A stretch of 6,010 nt of DNA. It comes from JAUXEH01 sp965602945. GTDB taxonomy: Bacteria; Acidobacteriota; Aminicenantia; Aminicenantales; Aminicenantaceae. Each line of letters begins with the position of its first letter. The first letter of the stretch is position 1. This document shows, in pieces, positions 1-5,262 of the stretch. The stretch spans positions 1 through 6,010 of the forward strand of contig CBFDBC010000208.1 of the NCBI GenBank assembly GCA_965602945.1, read 5' to 3'. The position numbers were made by a program, and so were the translations under genes. A model generated the notes under the pieces. It was given only the letters and a program-made list of their open reading frames with translations. It was not told where the DNA came from and searched no databases.

Positions 1-152
1 CCGGCATGGCATCCCGCGGTGGTGCAGTTCTTCTGGAAGATTGCAGACACCCTGTCTTCCTGGGCCGAGGCCAAGGCCCCGGCCGCCGCCAGGCACACGA
101 AGCCCAAGCCGACAAACACCGTCAGGCACCTGGTTTCAGCGATTTTTGTCAT
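1..152 (-). CDS. Secreted CX4CH cytochrome-c-like protein, N-terminal part (runs off left edge)
   Basis: Read from the ATG at 152 toward the left edge, this frame is open for 50 codons and has no stop inside the window. The first 30 residues form a typical Sec signal peptide: MTK start, Arg at position 8, a hydrophobic core rich in Val, Leu, Gly and Ala, and a likely cleavage after ALASA. The mature part begins QEDRVSAIFQKNCTTAGCHAG, so a CX4CH motif (C43, C48, H49) lies about 13 residues into the mature chain, in the same setting (a short helix ending in IF, then the Cys motif) as in the two neighbouring proteins. A strong ribosome binding site (GGGAGAGGAA) lies just upstream. The start is 24 bp after the stop of the lipoprotein gene, so the two are very probably co-transcribed. 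Heme attachment is inferred from family resemblance. The rest of the protein, including any Met ligand, is outside the window. Confidence 0.8.
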   Translation of the reverse strand, partial: MTKIAETRCLTVFVGLGFVCLAAAGALASAQEDRVSAIFQKNCTTAGCHA

Positions 153-176
153 GTTCCTCTCCCATCGAATGCAGGG

Positions 177-623
177 TCATCGATTGTCCTCGGCACCAAG
201 ATTGATCCAGTTGCGGATGGTGTCGATCTCCGTTGCCGACAGGGGTGAGCGCCCCAGCGGCATCCGGCTTCCTTCCGACTGCCGGCCTTCGATCTTGACC
301 ACCAGGTAGCTGGCCTGGGCATCACCAGGATCGACGCGTTCCCTGCTTGGATCCTGGCTGGATGTGATTCCTACGAGCTGCGCATAGGACATGCCCGTGC
401 TCAGGTCCAGCCCGGCCGCGGCCCCGGCATTGTGGCATCCGCTCAAGGCACAGGATGCGGTAAAGATGGGCTGGATATGCTGTGCGAAAGACGGATTTTC
501 TATGCCCGGCTGCTCATCATCCGGGTCGACCGGGTAGCAGCAGCCGGTTAAAACATAAAGCAGCCCGAATCCAAAAAGGACAGATGCAGAGATGCATAGG
601 CCATGTCGTTTCAGATGCTGCAT
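177..623 (-). CDS. Lipoprotein with PSCyt1-like CX4CH cytochrome-c-type domain
   Basis: This 148-residue protein starts at an ATG preceded by GGGGAG at 6-nt spacing. Residues 1-28 form a lipoprotein signal: a basic start, a hydrophobic stretch, and the lipobox LTGC with lipidated Cys28. It is therefore probably anchored in a membrane facing the periplasm or cell surface. After an acidic, Pro-rich linker (30-45) comes one domain of about 100 residues. It holds the CX4CH motif C58-C63-H64, a GLDLS segment (71-75), a DPGD segment (98-101) followed by ASYLVVKI, the SRMPLGR motif with Met121, and a C-terminal helix ending in RNWINLGA. This order matches the planctomycete-type cytochrome c domain (PSCyt1) but with four residues, not two, between the cysteines. 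H64 and M121 are plausible heme ligands by inference. It is the first gene of a two-gene operon. Its domain is a close paralogue of the C-terminus of the divergent gene. Confidence 0.88.
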   Translation of the reverse strand: MQHLKRHGLCISASVLFGFGLLYVLTGCCYPVDPDDEQPGIENPSFAQHIQPIFTASCALSGCHNAGAAAGLDLSTGMSYAQLVGITSSQDPSRERVDPGDAQASYLVVKIEGRQSEGSRMPLGRSPLSATEIDTIRNWINLGAEDNR

Positions 624-642
624 ATTATTCTCCCCAGAATAA

Positions 643-654
643 CGTATCGATACG
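643..654. promoter_or_regulatory. 12-bp perfect palindrome CGTATCGATACG, candidate operator
   Basis: The palindrome is perfect over 12 bases. It lies immediately downstream of the predicted minus-strand transcription start (about 655), between the promoter and the ribosome binding site of the lipoprotein gene. A dimeric repressor bound here could block transcription; alternatively it could form a small hairpin near the 5' end of the mRNA. The binding protein is unknown, and a 12-bp palindrome can occur by chance, so the operator role is inference. Confidence 0.4.
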
Positions 655-661
655 CGAATCC

Positions 662-690
662 ATAATAACGAAATTCACGCATTCAAACAA
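662..690 (-). promoter_or_regulatory. Sigma70-type promoter for the lipoprotein operon
   Basis: Read on the minus strand, the site has a -35 element TTGTTT (685-690, 3 of 6 consensus), a 17-bp spacer, and a -10 element TATTAT (662-667, 5 of 6). Transcription would start near 655-656, giving a leader of about 32 nt before the ATG at 623. It is the best-spaced pair upstream of this operon. Confidence 0.55.
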
Positions 691-734
691 CCCTACACTC
701 ATGCCGCTTTGAGACACTACTGCCTCGCCCTGTA

Positions 735-763
735 TTGTTAGGTGCAAGCCCATATGTTATAAT
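735..763 (+). promoter_or_regulatory. Sigma70-type promoter for the IPT/heme-domain protein gene
   Basis: A -35 element TTGTTA (735-740, 4 of 6) is followed by a 17-bp spacer and a perfect -10 hexamer TATAAT (758-763). The predicted start near 770 leaves an untranslated leader of about 80 nt before the TTG at 850. I saw no clear hairpin or known riboswitch in this leader. The promoter is back to back with the minus-strand one; 44 bp separate their -35 boxes. Confidence 0.65.
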
Positions 764-837
764 ATTGATGGGATAAATAGGAAATTAAATCACCACCGGT
801 TGGAAGTATTGAAATCCATCTCAAGCTCAACCTAGAC

Positions 838-845
838 AGGGAGGG
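838..845 (+). promoter_or_regulatory. Ribosome binding site that selects a TTG start
   Basis: The purine tract AGGGAGGG ends 4 nt before the TTG at 850. No ATG in the same frame gives a full protein: the next one (codon 20) lies inside the hydrophobic core of the signal peptide. The Shine-Dalgarno match and the complete signal peptide read from the TTG together fix the start. Confidence 0.7.
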
Positions 846-849
846 AAAA

Positions 850-2250
850 TTGAATAATATCAAGCGAAAGGCAGCGATCGCAGGTCTGGTGCTGCTCGCC
901 TTCTTCATGCTGCTTCAGGCACAGAACGGAGAGCCGTTTTACGAGTCTTCCTTTGACGGAGCTTGGGCCGGCAGCATCCGTTTGGCCACGACAGCCGGGA
1001 CACGGGAATTCCCCCTGGTCGTGAACCTCAACTGCCAGGGCACAACCGGCATCGGGTTTGCACTTTTGCCGGACGACCTCACGCTGGCACCCTCGGAATT
1101 AGAGATTTTCCCTCTTATCGATTTCACGCGAACCGGGAAAAAGGTTACGGTCAAGATCGAAAGCCAGACCTCGGAAAACGGGGGAGGTGAAGCAGCGATT
1201 TTCACTCACACGCTGACCCTGAAATACAAAGCCGCCAGCGATTTCCTGAAGGGCAATTTCAAGACCACGGACCCTACACTGAAGCGGGGAAAGATCTTCT
1301 TGTACAGGCAGAACGAAGAGCGTCATGCGCAGAAGGTGTGGCAGGGTACGGTGAAAAAGGACGGGGTCAACACTCCCCTTTTCCTCCAGTTGGTCCAGAA
1401 GGATGCGATCGATGCGGGGGCCACGACGGTTTCGGCCTTGACCGGATTCGGATTCCTGGGGACGGATTACGGCAAGTTCACCTTGGGAAGTTTCGATGGG
1501 ACGGACATAACGGGTGTGCTCAGCCTCTCCGGAGAGGCGGTCTCAGTGGGCTTCAAGAAAGCGAAGCAGAAATTCAAGGGGAATTTCATCGGCGCCACGT
1601 TTTCGAGCGCGGTCACCGTGCAGCCCGCCGGAACCAAGGGAAAATCCCTGGCGGCGAATATAGTCACCCCTACCCAGTTGAACGTGGGTATGTGCAACAC
1701 TGTAACGATCAAAGGGCGGAACTTCGACCCTGGAGTCGTCGTTCACGTGGACCTGGCCGGGATCATGGTGGATGGGAACGAGAATGAAACAAAAAAACAG
1801 ATCATGGCCTGCCTGGAACCGGACATGGCGCTGCCGGGCGATCTGAAAGTGTCGGTTCGTGTAACGGGCCTGGATGGTCAAACCGCGGAGATCACGGACG
1901 CGTTCACAACCACGGCAGGTAGCGGTCCTGATCCCATTAGCTTCATAAACGAAGTGCAACCCATCTTCACGGCGAACTGCGCCCTGTCAGGGTGCCATGC
2001 CGGAACATCACCCGCCTCCGGGCTGAACCTGAGCTCGAATGCTTATTCCAGGATCGTCAACGTGAGCAGCGGGCAGAGATCATCCCTTTTCCTGATCAAG
2101 CCTCTGGATCCCGACAACAGCTACCTGATCCATAAGATCAAAGGGAATGACATTTCCGGATCCCGGATGCCCTTTGGGAGACCGCCGCTTACGGTCGACG
2201 TCATCGCCTTGATCGAGAACTGGATCCGGCAAGGCGCCTTGAACAATTGA
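850..2250 (+). CDS. Exported multidomain protein: two beta-rich repeats, IPT/TIG-like domain, C-terminal CX4CH cytochrome-c-like domain
   Basis: The 466-residue protein starts at TTG. Residues 1-25 are a Sec signal peptide (NIKRK basic end, AGLVLLAFFMLLQ core, likely cleavage near QAQ). Residues about 35-155 and 163-262 look like two copies of a beta-rich module: each opens with W-x-G-[ST]-[IV], has a PL.[VL].L strand and a G-[IF]-GF turn, and ends near [LF]KGNF. Residues about 271-355 resemble an IPT/TIG immunoglobulin-like domain (VTIKGRNFDPG, later SVRVTGLDGQ and DAFTTT). Residues about 362-466 are a PSCyt1-like domain with C377-C382-H383 in a CX4CH motif, GLNLS, SYLIHKIKG, the SRMPFGR motif (M440) and a last helix IENWIRQGA. 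This domain is a clear paralogue of the one in the divergent lipoprotein gene. The architecture suggests a periplasmic or surface protein with one covalent heme. Function and partner are unknown, and heme binding is inferred. Confidence 0.9.
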   Translation: MNNIKRKAAIAGLVLLAFFMLLQAQNGEPFYESSFDGAWAGSIRLATTAGTREFPLVVNLNCQGTTGIGFALLPDDLTLAPSELEIFPLIDFTRTGKKVTVKIESQTSENGGGEAAIFTHTLTLKYKAASDFLKGNFKTTDPTLKRGKIFLYRQNEERHAQKVWQGTVKKDGVNTPLFLQLVQKDAIDAGATTVSALTGFGFLGTDYGKFTLGSFDGTDITGVLSLSGEAVSVGFKKAKQKFKGNFIGATFSSAVTVQPAGTKGKSLAANIVTPTQLNVGMCNTVTIKGRNFDPGVVVHVDLAGIMVDGNENETKKQIMACLEPDMALPGDLKVSVRVTGLDGQTAEITDAFTTTAGSGPDPISFINEVQPIFTANCALSGCHAGTSPASGLNLSSNAYSRIVNVSSGQRSSLFLIKPLDPDNSYLIHKIKGNDISGSRMPFGRPPLTVDVIALIENWIRQGALNN

Positions 2251-2256
2251 TTCTAT

Positions 2257-2278
2257 CTGTTCGAGGTCTGTTCGGGGT
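2257..2278. repeat. 11-bp imperfect tandem repeat
   Basis: CTGTTCGAGGT (2257-2267) is followed directly by CTGTTCGGGGT (2268-2278), with one mismatch. The second copy contributes the left arm of the hairpin at 2270-2290. It may be a small local duplication that arose with the hairpin. Confidence 0.5.
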
Positions 2279-2290
2279 CCGTCCCCGAAC
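2270..2290. terminator. Hairpin in the convergent gap, possible bidirectional terminator
   Basis: GTTCGGGG (2270-2277) and CCCCGAAC (2283-2290) form a perfect 8-bp GC-rich stem with a 5-nt loop. It sits between the plus-strand gene ending at 2250 and the acnA stop codon at 2291-2293, which it directly abuts. The position fits a shared terminator, but neither strand has a T tract after the stem, so a canonical intrinsic terminator is not supported. It could protect 3' ends or be a dispersed repeat. Confidence 0.4.
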
Positions 2291-4036
2291 CTAGAGAAGC
2301 TGGCGGATGACGTAGTGGAGGATGCCGCCGTGCTGGTAATACTTCAATTCCTCCGGAGTGTCCACACGGCATAGGACCGAAAAGGTCTTTGTCTCCCCCT
2401 GGTCGCCGGTTGCCGTTACCTGAAGCTCGCCGCCCGGGCCCAAGCCAAGGGCGATACCACCTATATCGAAGGTTTCAGACCCGGTGATTCCCAGAGTTTC
2501 ACAGCTCTGTCCGGAGAGGAACTGCAGCGGCAGCACCCCCATCCCGACGAGGTTGCTGCGGTGGATGCGTTCGAAACTTTCCGCGATGACCGCTCCTACC
2601 TCCAGAAGTTTGGAACCCTTGGCCGCCCAGTCCCGGGATGATCCCGTGCCGTACTCTTTTCCGGCCAGGACGATCAAAGGTACTCCCTCCTCCCGATACT
2701 GCATCGCGGCTTCATAGATCGACATGCGTGTTTTGTCAGGGAAATGCAGGGTCCAGTTTCCCTCCCTGCCCGGGGTCAGCAGATTGTGGAGGCGGATATT
2801 CCCGAAGGTCCCGCGCATCATGACCTCATGGCTGCCTCGCCGCGATCCAAATGAATTGAAATCCTCAGGCTCGATCCCCTGTTCGATCAAATATCTTCCT
2901 GCCGGGCCGTCCTCCGGGATGGCTCCAGCGGGTGAGATGTGGTCTGTGGTGAGCGTGTCCCCCACCTTGACCAGAACCCGGGCATTCGAGATGTCCCTTA
3001 AGGGAGTCGGATCCGGGAGCATGCCTTCAAAAAAGGGCGGTGCCTTGACATAGGTCGAAGCGGGGTTCCATGCGTAATTTTCGCCCACCGGGGTGTCGAG
3101 AGCCAACCAACGGTCGTCCCCGGTAAACACCGCGGAATATTTCTCACTGAACATCTCCCGGCGCAGGGACTTCCCTACCAGGGACCGGACCTCCTCCCGG
3201 GTGGGCCATATGTCCTTGAGGAAAACGTCTCGCCCCTCGAGATCCCGGCCCAGGGGTTCGTTCATCAGGTCGATGTCCATCCTCCCGGCGAGCGCATAGG
3301 CCACCACCAGAAAGGGCGACATCAGGTAATTCGCACGGGTGTGGGGGTTGATACGCCCCTCGAAGTTGCGGTTCCCACTCAGCACGGCCACTGCCACAAT
3401 CCCGGTTTTTTCGATGCCGTGGGCCAGGGATTCGGGCAGGGGGCCGCTGTTGCCGATGCAGGTCGTGCATCCATATCCGACCAGGCAAAATCCCAAGGTA
3501 TCGAGATAAGGCTGGAGTCCCGAAGCCTGCAGGTAGTCTGTCACGACCTTGGAGCCCGGCGCCAGGCTGGTCTTGACCCAGGGCTGGGATCGCAGGCCCC
3601 GCTCCACCGCCTTTTTGGCCAGCAGCCCGGCCCCGATCATAACAGACGGATTCGAGGTGTTGGTGCAGCTGGTGATCGCGGCAATGACCACACAGCCGTG
3701 CCGCATGTGGAATTCTTTGCCCTCATGCCGGATCGTGGCCGCCTCCTGGGGCGCCTCCACGTCCATCCCGCCCAAGGCCAGGGTAAATGCCGCCTTGGAC
3801 TCTTTGAGTCTGATCCTGTCCTGCGGTCTCTTGGGCCCGGCCAGGCTTGGCTCCACCTCAGTGAGGTCGAGCTCCAGAACATCCGAATAGAAAGGGTCGG
3901 GGCTCGCATCCGTCCGGAAGAGCCCCTGTTCCTTGGTGTAAGCTTCCACCAGTGCCACCTGCTCGTCCGGGCGGCCGGTGCTGCGGAGATTCCAGTGTGC
4001 GGGCATCCACCGGAAAATATCCGATGGTGGCCCCAT
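2291..4036 (-). CDS. acnA: Aconitate hydratase, C-terminal two thirds (3' part of frameshifted acnA)
   Basis: This open frame carries the rest of aconitase, which converts citrate to isocitrate through cis-aconitate in the cytoplasmic TCA cycle. True aconitase sequence begins at LRSTGRPDEQ (fragment residue 17, base 3988). The first 16 residues, from MGPPSDIF, are an out-of-frame reading of the upstream part, so the ATG at 4036 is unlikely to be the real start. All three [4Fe-4S] cysteines are here: C124 in ITSCTNTSNP, and C190 and C193 in GYGCTTCIGNSGP. In the repaired protein they become 440, 506 and 509, with the 66- and 3-residue spacing I recall from E. coli AcnA. The swivel domain has TTDHISPAGAIP (363-374), NSFGSRRGSHEVM and the active-site GTGSSRDWAAKG (463-474). 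The C-terminus is complete and stops at 2291, so nothing but the frame is damaged. Without its 5' part this piece would not be an active enzyme. Confidence 0.9.
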   Translation of the reverse strand: MGPPSDIFRWMPAHWNLRSTGRPDEQVALVEAYTKEQGLFRTDASPDPFYSDVLELDLTEVEPSLAGPKRPQDRIRLKESKAAFTLALGGMDVEAPQEAATIRHEGKEFHMRHGCVVIAAITSCTNTSNPSVMIGAGLLAKKAVERGLRSQPWVKTSLAPGSKVVTDYLQASGLQPYLDTLGFCLVGYGCTTCIGNSGPLPESLAHGIEKTGIVAVAVLSGNRNFEGRINPHTRANYLMSPFLVVAYALAGRMDIDLMNEPLGRDLEGRDVFLKDIWPTREEVRSLVGKSLRREMFSEKYSAVFTGDDRWLALDTPVGENYAWNPASTYVKAPPFFEGMLPDPTPLRDISNARVLVKVGDTLTTDHISPAGAIPEDGPAGRYLIEQGIEPEDFNSFGSRRGSHEVMMRGTFGNIRLHNLLTPGREGNWTLHFPDKTRMSIYEAAMQYREEGVPLIVLAGKEYGTGSSRDWAAKGSKLLEVGAVIAESFERIHRSNLVGMGVLPLQFLSGQSCETLGITGSETFDIGGIALGLGPGGELQVTATGDQGETKTFSVLCRVDTPEELKYYQHGGILHYVIRQLL

Positions 4037-4982
4037 ATTCCGGAGACATGTTGGAAATGGTCGCCCTATCCTCCAGGCTCAGGCTGGATAAGCCCGGGCC
4101 GAAATACTCGACAAATTTCCCCACCACGCCCTTGTGCCGCAGAATCTGCGTCACGGTAAGCACCAGGTCTGTGGCCGTCGCACCCTCTGACAGCTCACCC
4201 GCGAACCTGAACCCGATCACATCCGGGATGAGGATGGAGATGGGCTGCCCGAGCAGGGCGGCCTCGGCTTCGATGCCGCCCACGCCCCAGCCCAGAACCC
4301 CCAGGCCGTTGATCATGGGGGTGTGGGAGTCGGTCCCCACCAGGGTGTCGGGATAGGCTTCCATGCCGTCTTCCCCCTCTCCCGTGAAGACCACGCGGCC
4401 CAGGTACTCCAGGTTGACCTGATGGCAGATCCCGGTGGAAGGTGGGACCACCCGGAGATTCCGGAAGGACCGCTGTCCCCAGCGCAGAAAAGCATAGCGC
4501 TCCCGGTTGCGCCGATATTCCAGATCGGAGTTGACGCGTTCGGCATCCGGAGTGCCGAACATGTCGACCTGGATGGAGTGGTCGATCACGAGGTCCACCG
4601 GTATCCTCGGATTGATAGCCTTGGGATCGCCACCCAGTTCGGCCATGGCATCCCGCATGGCCGCCAGGTCCACCAGCGCCGGCACCCCGGTGAAGTCCTG
4701 CATGAGAACTCGGGCGGGCGAGAAGGCGATCTCTCGAGGAGCGTCCCGGACAGGCTGCCAGCGCGCCAAGGCTTCGATATCGCCCCGCGTGACGCGCACG
4801 CCGTCCTCGTGGCGCAGCAGGTTTTCGATCAGCACACGGATGGAGAACGGGAGCCGGGAAAAGCCCCCAATGCCGGCTGTCATGAGGGCATCGAGGCGAA
4901 CGATCCGATAGGTCAAATCCCCGACGCGCAGCCGGCCCCTGCTGTTGAAACTGTCGGCATCCCGCATTTTCATAGCCCTCAA
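3858..4982 (-). CDS. acnA: Aconitate hydratase, N-terminal third (5' part of frameshifted acnA)
   Basis: Residues 1-331 match the first part of AcnA/IRP-type aconitase: LPFSIRVLIENLLRHEDG (44-61), EIAFSPARVLMQDFTGVPA (84-102), the DLVIDHSIQVD segment (130-140), GTDSHTPMINGLGVLGWGVGG (216-236) and NMSPEYGATIGYFPVDA (311-327). The Cys common in EYGATCG is Ile320 here. After E331 (base 3990) the frame is lost and residues 332-374 are unrelated sequence. The given start is TTG at 4982 with AAGGGGAG 5 nt upstream. ATG codons at 4973 and 4967 are alternatives, the latter with GAGGG at 8 nt. A full-length gene would span 2291-4982. It faces away from the aminotransferase gene. I found no convincing promoter: two TATATT hexamers lie upstream on the minus strand without a good -35 partner. 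Confidence 0.9.
   Translation of the reverse strand: MRAMKMRDADSFNSRGRLRVGDLTYRIVRLDALMTAGIGGFSRLPFSIRVLIENLLRHEDGVRVTRGDIEALARWQPVRDAPREIAFSPARVLMQDFTGVPALVDLAAMRDAMAELGGDPKAINPRIPVDLVIDHSIQVDMFGTPDAERVNSDLEYRRNRERYAFLRWGQRSFRNLRVVPPSTGICHQVNLEYLGRVVFTGEGEDGMEAYPDTLVGTDSHTPMINGLGVLGWGVGGIEAEAALLGQPISILIPDVIGFRFAGELSEGATATDLVLTVTQILRHKGVVGKFVEYFGPGLSSLSLEDRATISNMSPEYGATIGYFPVDARTLESPQHRPPGRAGGTGGSLHQGTGALPDGCEPRPFLFGCSGARPH
3986..3992 (-). other. acnA: Frameshift site in acnA (two bases apparently missing)
   Basis: On the minus strand the frame reads CTG GAA, then a lone T, then CTC CGC AGC. Family members read T-L-[DE]-Y-[LM]-R here, so a Tyr codon (TAC or TAT) seems to have lost two bases after GAA (E331). 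Restoring them gives 898 codons from 4982 to 2291, a normal aconitase length. No slippery heptamer and no nearby in-frame stop suggests programmed recoding. Confidence 0.8.
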
Positions 4983-4987
4983 GTCAT

Positions 4988-4995
4988 CTCCCCTT
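4988..4995 (-). promoter_or_regulatory. Ribosome binding site supporting the TTG start of acnA
   Basis: AAGGGGAG on the minus strand lies 5 nt before the TTG at 4982. A second purine run, GAGGG (4976-4980), lies 8 nt before the ATG at 4967, so the start is not settled; the choice changes the N-terminus by at most five residues. Confidence 0.45.
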
Positions 4996-5034
4996 CCCTC
5001 GCCTCGCCCCGCGCGTCCTGTTCATGACAATCCT

Positions 5035-5053
5035 GTTCCGGCACCGCCGGGAC
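5035..5053 (+). repeat. Short GC-rich hairpin
   Basis: GTTCCGGC (5035-5042), loop ACC, GCCGGGAC (5046-5053) form an 8-pair stem with one G-U pair when read as plus-strand RNA. On the minus strand, the side that would be the acnA leader, that pair becomes an A-C mismatch. There is no T tract, so it does not look like a terminator. Confidence 0.35.
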
Positions 5054-5262
5054 CGAATGTCTTCCCTTTCCTGAATATACAGGTAATATATCGCAATCTC
5101 CCGGGAATTCCTAGAATTTCCATATGAATTCAATTAAAATTAAAATCGGCGGATCAAGACGCCCAGGATGGAAAATAAGAACGCCCAAACATGTGTGTTC
5201 AAGAATGATCCCGGCTTTCACTGCCTGGGCATGCTGCGGCGGTAAAACACGGGAGGGTACAT

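Larger units (their letters stand above)
4983..5262. other. Divergent intergenic region between acnA and the aminotransferase gene
   Basis: This 280-bp region holds no convincing gene. From left to right it has a C-rich stretch (acnA ribosome binding site on the minus strand), a short hairpin at 5035-5053, and an AT-rich stretch (about 5071-5146). The AT-rich stretch has -10-like hexamers on both strands (TATATT on minus at 5074-5079 and 5085-5090; TAAAAT on plus at 5135-5140 and 5141-5146) and three GAATT boxes (5105, 5114, 5126). The presumed aminotransferase leader follows. None of the -10-like boxes has a good -35 at 16-18 bp, so I do not call a promoter. No known riboswitch was recognised. 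Confidence 0.5.

Noticed and set aside
6..309. Plus-strand ORFs at the left edge
   Set aside because: They are antisense to the two CX4CH genes, which have signal peptides, heme-like motifs and ribosome binding sites.
3986..3992. Programmed ribosomal frameshift in acnA
   Set aside because: No slippery heptamer, no nearby in-frame stop and no clear downstream stimulatory hairpin; aconitases are not known for recoding.
4034..4036. ATG at 4036 as the true start of a separate 581-residue aconitase
   Set aside because: The first 16 residues are an out-of-frame reading of conserved sequence (YGATIGYFPVDARTL), and a Fe-S aconitase without its first third would not fold; it is a frameshift product.
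3341..4159. 272-residue plus-strand ORF opposite acnA
   Set aside because: It is antisense to conserved aconitase motifs; long shadow frames are expected in GC-rich genes.
5074..5102. Minus-strand promoter for acnA using TATATT and TTGCGA
   Set aside because: The only TTG-like -35 (5091-5096) is 11 bp from the -10 hexamer, far too close; other spacings give no -35 match.
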